Program-made: the position numbers and the translations under genes
Notes under the pieces: model-generated
Told to the model about the DNA's origin: nothing
The model's database searches: none
What the model saw: only the letters and a program-made list of their open reading frames with translations
Shown here: positions 33,120 to 44,443 of the stretch, one piece after another
How positions within the stretch are numbered: the stretch's first letter is position 1
How the letters are laid out: the number at the start of each line of letters is the position of its first letter
Origin: Tubiluchus corallicola
Lineage: Eukaryota > Priapulida > Priapulimorpha > Priapulimorphida > Tubiluchidae
Direction: 5' to 3'
NCBI GenBank assembly: GCA_030141605.1
Contig: JAQGDQ010000460.1
Location: 62,001-126,000, forward strand
DNA length: 64,000 bases

Positions 33120-33716
33120 AGTCTGAACTTTCTTGACTATCAGTTTTGTAGTTAGAACACCAGGCTGGAATCCTTGTCTTGTAACTTTGATTGACTGTGT
33201 TGAAAATGTCCAAAGATACTTCACTAGATGTTTATGTAGAACGTGTAACATAAACTATACAGATTACTTTCATAGACTACAAATTCTTAAGTTACGGCCA
33301 TTACAAATACGAAGGTTAATTTTTGACCTAAAAATGGTTTACAAAATTTGTAATAATCGTATAAGATTACTGTTTCATCAATTGTTTGGGGTGTATGCGC
33401 CCCATTTTGGGCTCAGTAGACATGACTTGATATTATATAAAACCTACTGCAGACAGAATATTTGCAAATTCTCTTTTTGTAACAGAATCGTAGATATTTA
33501 GAATTCTTTATGACACAGTTGATGTCTCTAACATTAAAGATCTTACATCATTGTTAGAGAATGTAAACTTGTTTCAACATTGTAAATTTGATAATTTGAT
33601 CGTAACTTGTTAACTAAGAGCCACCTATAAGTGCTCTGCCTGGGTGGCTTCTCCTTTTTCTCTCATATTACATTGTAATACTATTTTGAAAAGAATAAAT
33701 CAATCAATCAAAAAAT
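33120..33716 (+). pseudogene. 3' end of a non-LTR retrotransposon (LINE), broken
   Basis: The frame from 33133 encodes ENVQRYFTRCLCRT, YTDYFHRLQILKLRPLQIRR, LIFDLKMVYKI and FCNRIVDI. This is the conserved tail of jockey/CR1/L2-type reverse transcriptase proteins (VQRRFTKRL...LESLExRRLxxDLxxxYKI...FxNRVVDxWN). A stop falls where the conserved Trp of VVDxWN should be, and the start is missing, so it is dead. An untranslated tail follows to a short AATC-type repeat at about 33697-33714, typical of such elements. Confidence 0.75.
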
Positions 33717-34987
33717 GTGCAGTTAGGCGAAGCATCATACTTGTACTGTCTAAATTGCTTCAGTTTTATACGAACTCAATTAATTTTATGATGTATCATT
33801 GAATTTCAATAAAATCTGACTGTTAACTACTAGTTTTATTTTTGAATAATTGACGCATGTCGGACTTTCTACTTTTCCTGTCCTTGTAGTGGTAAAAGAC
33901 AGCTGAAAATGGCGACAATGTAAACACATTTATCAGATATCCGGATATTTCGTATACCGTTCATATAAACAAGCCAACAAGAATAGTTGCAGAAAGAATA
34001 ACGCAATGGTGCAGGTTGGATAAATGGGTTCATTGAAAAAAACGATACAAAGGTACAACAATAACTCAAAATGCAATAAACGCCGCTTTAGTGTCAACTG
34101 TAGACCCATTTGGCAACACGATATATGCTCACAACAGGTAGTAAAATTAAAAGCCTATCTAACTTAAATTTCGCTCAGTACAATAAATAATTTAATAGAG
34201 GGTGCCAGCGAAAACACTTTGAAATGTACCAACGTGAAAACAGACAAACTTATAAAAATCACCAGTTATGTGCATTACGGACTGACAAAGAAGTGGACAG
34301 CATTTATTCATTTCATAAAATACACCCTGGCAAGTCGCTGCAAATCAAATTTGAAAATTAAATTCGTCCCTGAAGATGGTAAATAATAATACAATATAGC
34401 TAGATTGCTTTTTGGATTAGAAATTTATATAAAATAATTAAGGAAATTTTTAAAAACTTCAAATTTTTAAATGAGCTTCAAATATCAAACTTGAGTTTTA
34501 GTTAGCACATCTCTCTGTTTTTTGCAGTTGTGGTTGTAATCTAGCTAGCTTTACGATTCCAGTTTTTGCATACTTGCATTAAAATGCTTAAGGCAGCTAT
34601 GCACTATATGAAAAAGAGACACACTACGTTCTTAGTTGCAAACAGATCCAATGCAAATCTTAATTACTTTCCATTTTAGAAACAGATCCCAAATTCAAGG
34701 GCAATGAAGTGCCCCGCGCCGCATTCCAATCAGTCCAGTGGAATGTATTCTGCATGCTTAAACCTTAACAACAAGTGTACTTTGTACAGCACTTACAATA
34801 AGGCTGTTTTGACATTATTTATTCTGCCCGGGTGACTTACAAACTCTGCCAATGCTAACCAGAGCAGAACCAAATACTGAGAAAGAAGAAGGAGTAAATA
34901 GATTTAATACTGCAATGCCTATATAGGTAGCTAAGCCAAATAATTTTAAAATGCTCTATGTACAGTATTTACTTGACAGATGTCACC

Positions 34988-35717
34988 GAGGGATGTTACC
35001 AAAACGAATTTTCACTTCGGTTTGCCGATAATTGCTCTTTCGGTTAAGTTTCCGGATGATTTTCGTTAACATTTTTCAGAAGTTTTACTACTATTTATCC
35101 AATTTTCCTCTTTTCTCCTAGATGTCAAAAACTAGAACAAAAGCTAAATTAGTTCAAATAAAGCAAAAAATTTCGTTTACATAACAGTTTGTGACGTGCT
35201 TTTACCGGCAATGCGGCACATCTTCAGTGCTGACGACTGTGAAGTTTTTTGGTCTCCAGGCCCAATCAACCAAAATATCAAATCACGTTTGAATTTAATT
35301 GTGCAAAATCATGTTTAATTTTATAACTTATGAAATATACGCAATAAAATATCTGCAAAATAAAGTTTCTTTATTTTAATGAAGCATTATGATCTTTAAA
35401 CGTTAATCATCAAGGATATTAAATCCAAAAACATTATAACACATTTTCTAATGTAAGCCACTCCATTTGAGGTTCGATACCATAAACGTCCTTGTCCTTT
35501 TTGTATTAAAATTTTTATCAGTAATTTTGCACCACCGCAAATAAAAGCAAACAAACAAAAAACAAAATATTATTTTGCTCATTTTAGAATTTTCTCTTTT
35601 TTTCAGTTTTAATAGGTTTTGCAAAACGTTTCGACTCGGTTTCGTTTCGGTATCCGTTTCTATGTTACATAAATTTCGGTTTTTGGTTTGCAAATTCAGT
35701 TTCGTTAACATCCCTGA
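34988..35717. mobile_element. hAT-like non-autonomous element, family F copy 1
   Basis: AGGGATGTTACC at the left and AACATCCCTGA at the right are inverted termini. Runs such as TTTCGGTTTGCCGA and GTTTCGGTATCCGTTTC lie just inside the ends. The right half matches 38724-39212. Confidence 0.65.
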
Positions 35718-35999
35718 TGACACCTCATCTATCAAATTACAAACAGGACAAAAATTGCAAAGAAATCACTTCAATAAGAAAAGCTTTCACATTAAATTTG
35801 TTAACAGTCACTCATTAGTTAGCAATTCAACAACTAAACAAAACAAGTAAACGATTAATCTATGCTCAAATATAAAGGACAAGTATGTAAAAAAATAAAG
35901 AAATACATAAATAACAATTCTAGAAACATTAAAAAACCTAGCAAAGGCCCCGCAAAAATTTTGCATATAATGCACTTATAATCGATAATGAGCGAACAT

Positions 36000-36580
36000 C
36001 CTACATAGTGTTCATTCATAATTACCTAACTCAGAGCCAGCAGCAGCTTTTACTGAAGCAAAGTTATAGGCGGAGTACAATGGAATGACGTAAGAACAAT
36101 GTAAATCATTGTAGCTTCTAAGCGAGAACCATCCAAAGTGGAACTTGTTGCTGCTCCTCCTGGTGGAGGCACATTCAAACGAGACCCAAACCATGTTGCA
36201 ACCCTATTCCTTGTCCTTCTAAAGAGTCATGCATCTCCTTCGAATTTAGTCAAAATTTGCAAAAATCGGAGTTAGGTCCGGGAAAACGCCCGTTACGGAC
36301 TGCTATGGTCATCCCGCGAATTCTAAATATGCTTACTACACCCACCACCGAATGGGCTATTTAGCCATTACCAGCACCCTCGGCCCATTCACCAGACAGA
36401 AGAGCTGAAAACTTTTGCAAAAAAACAGGCCCGAAAAATGCCCGGTGGGCCCAAATCAAAAAATAAACCCCAAATGAGGTGACACTAGATCGAGGTCTTT
36501 CGTTTGATAAATAGATCACCGCAAACGGTGCCGTCGCTGGAACTGTGCTTACTCTGTCCTGACAACTTACCATATATACT
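36000..36580 (-). other. Unexplained GC-richer island with overlapping open frames
   Basis: Richer in G and C than the surroundings. On the minus strand one frame encodes RLNVPPPGGAATSSTLDGSR then LEATMIYIV before a stop at about 36048, and an overlapping frame is also open. A second open stretch spans 36361-36573. No domain is recognised. It may be a decayed element, a promoter-proximal region or an exon of the neighbouring C2-type gene. No consistent splice phase could be built. Confidence 0.3.
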
Positions 36581-36599
36581 ATTAATCAATTTATACAAT

Positions 36600-36760
36600 C
36601 TTTCAATTCAATTCAATTTTATTTCTTAATTCCGCAAGAATTATCACATTACTGTATAAACAATACATGCAATAATATGTCTGAAGCAAAGGTGAAGGGC
36701 GGTGAAGAACCAGTAGGTTATCTAGTCAGCCACCCTTAAATAGCCAGGATTAGATGAAAT
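36600..36760 (-). repeat. Retroposon 3' tail on the minus strand
   Basis: TTCAATTCAATTCAATTTTA followed by TTAATTCCGCAAGAATTATC reads, on the minus strand, as an untranslated region ending in TTGAA repeats, as in CR1/L2-like LINEs. The coding part is absent. Confidence 0.4.
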
Positions 36761-37248
36761 TAATTTTGGCACTTTTCACAATCTAAATTTATATTAGGCT
36801 GACGTGTGTAATTGGCAATTAAATGATGGGAAACGCAATACTGTAGAACATAATAAAAATGATTTAAAAAACCAAATTTTACAATTCTGTGAACTACTGT
36901 AAATCGTGCGAAGCAAACAAAAGAAAAATATCTTGAAATTTTAGCATAACAGAAAATGCATAATTTCAGCATTATTTTCAGAATCAGGCAAAAACAAAAA
37001 AAAAAACAGTAGAATGATCAACCAAAGATGTCGAGAAAAAGAACATAATAAATGAAACCAAAGAAAAACTAGGCTAAATGTAAATCATACAAAAACGAAA
37101 GCGAACAAAAGAAATTGTTTGTACATAAGCTCTTGTTGATAATGCTGTTAAAATGAGTACTTGCTTTCATGTATACAAACTCTGTATCTGACGGGAGGAT
37201 AGAAATTCAAACATACAAAACATAAAATCATTACCCGATTGTATAGAC

Positions 37249-37654
37249 CAGTGGTTCTTAACATTTTTCACTGCTGGTACCACCTGAAGGAGAACAAAGT
37301 CGTCCGGTACCCCTTGTAGAAATTTACAAGGGGTATGTGTATATAGGAACAAAATAGGTTTTTTAAACACAGCTTTTCATTCGTTCTGCTCGCCAAAATA
37401 AAAAAACAAAAACAATTATTAAGACAACATTTATCAAACCCATTTACCTATTTAATAAAAGTATATTTTAACAGCATTTTAACGATTGGGGCCAGGGTTC
37501 AACTACTTTATCCTCTTCGTTTAGCTTTGATACATATCTTATTTGAGTCGCTCTCAGGGCAAAATTTTTGATAAACCAGATCTGTGTTTAGTACCCCCTG
37601 GGAAGGCGTTTGCTATCCCCAGGAGGTACCAGGACCCCTGGTTAAGAACCACTG
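37249..37654. mobile_element. hAT-type non-autonomous element, family E
   Basis: 406 bases from CAGTGGTTCTTAACATTTTT to GGTTAAGAACCACTG, perfect short inverted termini of the classical hAT (Charlie-like) pattern. It is flanked by an imperfect 8-bp target duplication, GTATAGAC and GTACAGAT. Several GGTACC-type words near both ends. No transposase. Confidence 0.9.
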
Positions 37655-38564
37655 GTACAGATGCTATATTGATCCAGTCTTAGCAAGTAAACATGTTTTA
37701 AGGCGCATTGTACAGCCAACGTTTGCTAGTCAGACATCCAGCACTGTAGGCGTTATTTATAAACACATAAACACGGGGCCGAAAATAGTTCAGACGAATA
37801 GGTCAAAAGCACAGCCAAATGGCAGGCTCGCCATTTGTTAGTGCAGCCAACACGCCCACCTTGCATTCTCCACTCACAGGCACAGACACACAACACACCT
37901 CTGAATAAAACAAGCATGGTTTTCACATACGCACACGGCAGACATTAAAATACCCGCTGGGGAATTTTATCTGGCTTGCCTTAATGAAGCCTATAACAGT
38001 TTACATGCCAATTTAATCCGCCCACGAATGAAAAGAGAAAAGCTGACTTTCTGCAGTCGAACTGCTGGCTTAATGAATGTCTTGGGCAATTATTCTCACA
38101 CTTGCAGCAGCCCCTCAAGGACAAGTACCAACCTATTCAGCCTCCACATGCCCTGAGGATACAGCGTTTTAACTGCTGGAGTGAAAAAAAAGTTCTAGAA
38201 AATAGAAAGGGGAGAGAAAATGAGGAAATGTCACCAAATTTGTAATGAATGTACGAAAACACTCAGCTTGTGGGTGCATAACGTGAAAACTAGTTGAAGC
38301 TTTTCAGGCTATACAGGTTTAATATTTATGACAGAGCACTCATTACAAAGTCAAATGAACTAACTCAAAGTAAGTATAAAAAGAAGTTAGCAACAAACAA
38401 AAATAACGAGGCAGAAACGGTTTTCACAGCAATGCTATATTTTTGCAGTGAACACTGGTCACAAAAAATATTTGTTTAGAGAGCTGTTACTACATTAGCT
38501 CAAAAAATGTCAATCGCTAAATTGTGGAATATTTAAATTCAATTGAAATCAAAGTTTGTTTATT

Positions 38565-38660
38565 ACGAGATGCCTACTTGCTTGCTTACTTGCTGCCCCC
38601 ACCAGGTGGATGCAGGCCAGCACAGGTAGCCCCCCGAACCATCGCACGCCACTGCTTCCG
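38565..38660 (+). repeat. Dispersed element family G, copy 1
   Basis: CTTGCTTGCTTACTTGCTGC then CCCACCAGGTGGATGCAGGC and GAACCATCGCACGCCACTGC. The same sequence occurs inverted at about 40376-40460. The CTTG repeat at one edge suggests a retroposon tail. Confidence 0.7.
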
Positions 38661-38723
38661 ATATATTACGAGATACCTACTAGACAACAATAATGTTCTA
38701 AACGTTTTCAATGCACATTTTTC

Positions 38724-39212
38724 CAGGCCCAATCAACCAAAATATCAAAGCATGTTTGAATCTTTTGGAGCAAAATCATTCAAAAAGTATTTAATTTTAT
38801 AATTTATGAAAAATAGGTGCCAAAAATATCTTGTTTATTTTTGTTTATTTTTAATGAAGCATTATGATTTTTAAAAGTTAATCATTAAGGACACTTACAT
38901 CCAAAAACATTGTAACACATTTTTAGGTAATTTTTCTTAAGTAAGCCACACCATCAAACTTGAGGTTCTATACTATAAAACGTCCTAGTGTTTTGCATTC
39001 GAAATTTTTTCAGTAATTTTGCAAGTAAAAGTAAACAAACAAAAAAAATACAAAATATTTAATAACTTAATAATTTAAAAATTTGTTTTTCAGTTTTAAT
39101 AACAGCTGGTTTTGCAAAAATGTTTCCGTTCGGTTTCATTTCGGTATCGGTTTCCCATGTTTGATAAATTTCGGATTTGGTTTGCAAATTCAGTTTCGGT
39201 AACATCCCTGAT
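38724..39212. mobile_element. hAT-like element, family F copy 2 (right half)
   Basis: Matches 35259-35717 from CAGGCCCAATCAACCAAAAT through TTTGCAAATTCAGTTTCGGT and ends ACATCCCTGA. The left half is missing, or was replaced by the family G sequence directly before it. Confidence 0.7.
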
Positions 39213-39214
39213 AC

Positions 39215-42200
39215 GTATACGGGGTCACGGATGGTGGTAGAGTTCATGAATCGCTCATGACGTCCCAATTCCATATTCGCTTTGATTACCGCATAGAGAG
39301 AGTATGTACAGCTGAACATGGCTCATACACCACTGTCTCAGGATAGTGCCAGTCTTAGGAAATTAGGCCAACAATAAAAATACTTCTGTTTCTGTCTAAT
39401 CGCCTGGGTAATGCTTTCTCCTCACGGGGAACTTTCAGGCGGGGAATTTTATATTTTTTTTGTACGTTCATATACTTACCAGATGCAGTCATATAAAAGC
39501 GTATTTTTTAATTTAAAACGTAAAATGCAGTAATTATTATAACATTACTGCGGACGCAGCCATGTGTTTCTACGGCTAACTCTCAGCCAGGGTGACCGTT
39601 TTGTATGACGTTCATCCAAAAAGAATATTGTATTTTCTGCCAAATCAGCGCATTAACGGCTGAGTAGTGTTGCAGCTTATACCATAATTATCAGAACATA
39701 TGTCTCATACTGTACAAACAGGAGACAAAACGATAATGACACGATAATTAAGCAACGTAAAAAAACAAAGCGTGAAAAAACATGTGCATTGAAAATTTTT
39801 TAAATATTACTGCTAACCAGTATGAAATAAACAAACTTTGATTTCAACTGCTTAAATCAAATAATCCACGATTCAGCTTTAAACATTCATAAAGCTTTAA
39901 AAAAATTTGAGCTCACGAAGTACATCTGAAACAATTTTTTATGGTCGGCTTCAGTCTTTATAATGAATCAGACTCTGGTCGTTACTCATACCACAAATAT
40001 CACATCAAACAGGTCAGGCTGTCAATGAGTGCTGAACTCCAAAGTGCAAAGGTCAAGTTACTTTTATAGAAAGAGTTGGGTTTATTATTCTGTAAAAAGT
40101 CGGCTCATCATAAAGTGTCACAAAACTTTTCATTGAGACTTTTTCATTGTTATTTTGTGTAATATATAAAATTTTCTATGCATCCGGTACAGACAGTTAC
40201 ACTAAAATGTGTGATTAATTTAACACAAAATAATCACTACAACCTTTAGCCATAAATTTTGGTGGATATGTGAAATTCTTTATTAACAACCGGCAGATTG
40301 ACTGGAATAGTACGCTATACAGATATAAATAGCAGTTTCCGATGATCTCACAGAGCTGCCGTCGTACTGCGAGGACCGGAAGCAGTGACGTGCGATGGTT
40401 CGGGATGCTACCTGTGCTGGCCTGCCTCCACCTGGTGGGGGCAGCAAGCAAGCAAGCAAGGTGATACTTTAATAAAAAACTTAGCAGTTCTCTACAACTA
40501 TATTTAAAGCAAAACGTATGAAAGTATAGTAACATGTAACTTGCAATATGGGTTTCTTTCTTTCGCAATACTGTAGTGACTGAGCAAAGCTGTATAACCA
40601 GCAAATCTTTAGCAAACATTTTAAATGAAAAACTTTTCCCACGAAAAAAACTTATGGCATGTGGACAAATGGGTAAAGTGAAACTAAGCGAGCGATGTGT
40701 TGAACGATTATCGATAATCAATTTTTTTTGAGATACTACTTATGGTAGAGAAATATTGAATGTTGAAAGTATATTACACATATAATTACATACATTTTAA
40801 GGAGATTATAACAATTGTCCATTATAACCGTCATTCGTAATAGCCCATGATAAAGGAAACGCTTTAGAACACTGCTGAACTGAAATGAAGTAAAGTATCA
40901 ATCCCATCCATTTATTGATCAGAATTTAAAAAACCTAACTTTAGTTATTAAGCACACACGCACGCCCACACACACGAACTTGTAGTTAGCAGGGATTACT
41001 AACAAAACAAACTCCTAAAAGCATGCACCCAACCACATTTGTTGTACTTTTCAAAATACAGAAAACGCTACTGGCCGTATTATTAGGTTTTCGCTGATAT
41101 CTAATCTCTAGTAACTAGTCACAAGTGCAATGAATTTGTAGTATTTTTAGGTTACCTTTTGAATAATAAGCAAGAACACCAACATATCAAAAATATGAAA
41201 AACTACGAAAAGGGCCAATAACTTTTAGGTTGCGTAGGCTTCAATAAGTATTCCAACTAATTCAAGACATTTACCTAGAAATTCAGTCACCGATGTAAAA
41301 GTCGCCGGCAGAATTAGACGGCGCTCAGAGACGTAGCAAAGCAAAATTTAGAACACTGTTGACCTACACTAAACATCCAGCACAATAGGAAGCCAGGCTG
41401 AGAAAGTCCGTAATCAAACAACCACGTTCTATAAAGTTTAGATGGGATACTAATGAATTACACACACATAGAATAATTCAATATTTAAACACATTAATTA
41501 GGTAAAACAAAAATAAATGCAACGACATCCTTTTCCCAACGAAAATGGCGAAAACATCAACAGCGCAAGTGCAAATGACGTCACGTAAAGATAACCTCTG
41601 GTAAAAAGCGCAAACATAAATCCATGGTTTGCGCAACTTCAGGTTAAGTCATAGAGCTGCTGACCAACTATTGTTACTATTAACACTGAAAATAACCTAT
41701 TTGCCCTTCATTGTGTTTTGCCACTGTACATTATAATTACGTATTTGAGAAATAAATTGAAATTGAAACTGAATTTAATTTTAACAATTTATTAATGGAA
41801 TAGACATACTAACAAAATAAGCAAAACTCAAACCTTGTAGTTTGTAAAAAGAACAGATACAAAACATAAAAATAATAAAATTAATAATGATATTTTATTC
41901 ATTTTGCAACTAGATTATCAGCTTCTTTACCATTATAGGTTAGTATTGGCAATAGCCTGCAGACCTACATTAGTGTGTGAATAATAAGAAAAAAATACAC
42001 TCTAAAAGTAAATTTTGAGAAATTTGTTACCAAGAAAAAAAACACTCTAAGAGTAAATTTTGAAAATTTTGTAACTTTCACCTTGTCCTCATTCTCAATA
42101 GTGCGGCTAATCGCAAATCGCAAAACCTTTCAAAGCGTTATTGTATTGGTCAAAACTTAAACTTCCAATGTCATTTTGGTAAATAATAAAACCAGAGTTC

Positions 42201-43421
42201 CTACCTGACTTAGCAGCTGCAGCATAATAATTGAGAGAAATAAAAGTGCCATAAGAAAAGAACAAAAATTACCACTATAAGGCTTTCATCCAAACATTGA
42301 TACTCTTTTATTTTTCAAGGCAGATCAACATACCAACACATGTACTTATAAGAAACGACTGCATTGCCAAAATTATTACAGAGTCAATAAAAGTCCAAAT
42401 AAGTTCATCTTGATTACTACATCATCATCATCATCCTAGTCACAAAATATTTGAATGTGCAATGTTTCTTTGAAAACAGTTTGACACTGATCAAATAATA
42501 TGCAAATCTTCAATACATTTCTTTCTAAAAGACATGATTATGAATGTTTATTAAATATTTGCAAATAATTATCAATTGACTGAACTGATTCTGGTAAGTG
42601 ATAGCTAATAACATAAACCGCAATGTTTGTTTGTAACAAAGCTTAATGTACACGCTTCCTCTTTGATAAAACTTCACACACGATGATATCACACGTCCAC
42701 AGTTGCATGGTCACGAAGAAACAATAGACTAATGCTTACATTTGTAGCATCATCCCAAAACGTTCTTGTTTCATAATGACATAAGTGGCACCTCCCATAT
42801 GTTGTCAATTTGGCATTCCGGGAAATCAACTGACATCCATAATTTTCTTTTGTTTAGCCAATTATGCCCACACACAAAATGTCATGAAGTCAGAATCAAT
42901 GATGTCTAGCAAGTTCCTTAAATAAACAGCAGTAGTATTTGTACAGCTAGGAACCATCACCATTTTGACATATTACTTATAATACAGAGTGCAGAGTTAT
43001 AGACCCACTCCTCAAATGCAAACTGTATCCACAATTCGACAAGGTCAATGTGCAAGAATATCGAGTACCTTTCATGCTGAATTTTTCACAGAAGTTCTCG
43101 AACTCTCAAGCTGAACCAAAGTATCTTTGAAACTACAGAAATAAACAAAAGCACTAAACAAACAGCTTAATCATTATGTGAACATGTATCATTATTAATT
43201 TTATTATTTGATATTCAGAATCATCAAAATTTGGGTTTACAGTTCACTTAATGCTGAAGTAACAGCAATGCTATCCTTTCAGTATATTGAACAAGCAAAA
43301 CAGTAATGCTTTGAACCACCAAGATGACTCATCAACATCTAACAGCACTCTAATACATTAAAGTTTCATTTAGTGCAAAATTATAAAAGAATAAAAAACC
43401 CAATTCGAATCGACAACTTAC
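39215..43421. other. Sequence without a supported gene
   Basis: AT-rich. Apart from the inverted family G copy at 40376-40460 nothing could be supported. The 3' exon(s) of the minus-strand C2-type gene should lie below 43422, but I could not find a phase-compatible exon with a stop. Confidence 0.5.
40376..40460 (-). repeat. Dispersed element family G, copy 2 (inverted)
   Basis: GGAAGCAGTGACGTGCGATG, TGGCCTGCCTCCACCTGGTG and an AAGC-repeat edge are the complement of 38565-38660, 1.8 kb away. Confidence 0.7.
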
Positions 43422-43631
43422 CACAAGTTTTGTCAGTGCTTTGCCAAACAATCTCTGATGATCACGTTCTGCGTGTTGATATTCTTCACTCTCGGTGCCT
43501 CCAGACTGAACTTCAGGGGACAAGTATTTCATGACCAGGGCACTATAGGGTTCACTGTTGATACCATCGCCTGTAATAGATTTCAGGTACTTCTCTCTGC
43601 GGCTTGCGACGTCCAGGAGGTAATCTCTTAC
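43422..43631 (-). CDS. C2-like gene, exon k (last one found)
   Basis: 70 codons, phase 0-0. Acceptor TTTTGTAG, donor GTAAGT. Encodes VRDYLLDVASRREKYLKSIT, YSALVMKYLSPEV and a Glu/Gln/His-rich helix. The strong donor shows that at least one more exon follows toward lower coordinates. Confidence 0.82.
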
Positions 43632-44387
43632 CTACAAAATAAAATTGTTACATAAACTAAGAAATTATCTTTAAGGTATTAACTACATGTATTATTCAAT
43701 AATAAACATTTTTGTTTTTACAGGATTTGGCAGTAAATGCAGTAATTCATTTGAAATACATTAATAAAGACCATAAACATAGAACGCTTTACGTGTTGGC
43801 AGCCAAAACTAAGCAAAAAAATGTGATATATCACACTTTTGCTCAATAACATTAAAATGACCACATGTTGTTCAAAAATAGATTTTTTTTAAATTTTAAA
43901 TGTTAAAAGTCTCAATGTAGTGTTTAGAGAAGTTTCACTAACAGAACCTCACAAGAAATATGTGGTGTAATAGCTCTTAATTTAAAAGTGGAAAGTCCCA
44001 CTTTAGGTACATAGAAATGGTACTTGTAAACTAATATACAAAGATGCATAAATCATGTTATATTATATAGGATACGTGCAAAATATTTTGGAAAAAATAA
44101 TTATCTTACTGACACTGACAATATCAACGTGAAAGAACTGATATGTTTAGTATGTACACCAAAAATTATGCACGTTTAGCACTCACTGGCATGCTGGGTG
44201 CTTCGTCTATTTCAAAATGGCCGTCACAGATCCAAACCTCAATACATGAACCCTCCTGGAAGATGTATTGAATTTCATTATTTGTGTCTCATTAGAGTAA
44301 TAGATTGTGCTTAACCCAGATACAGAAAAAAATACACACACACACCCACACCCACACCCACACCCACACCCCCCCCACACGCACGCA

Positions 44388-44443
<56 letters not shown>

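Noticed and set aside
40215-40721. 168-residue minus-strand frame
   Set aside because: Crosses the inverted family G repeat, AT-rich, no domain, no splice context.
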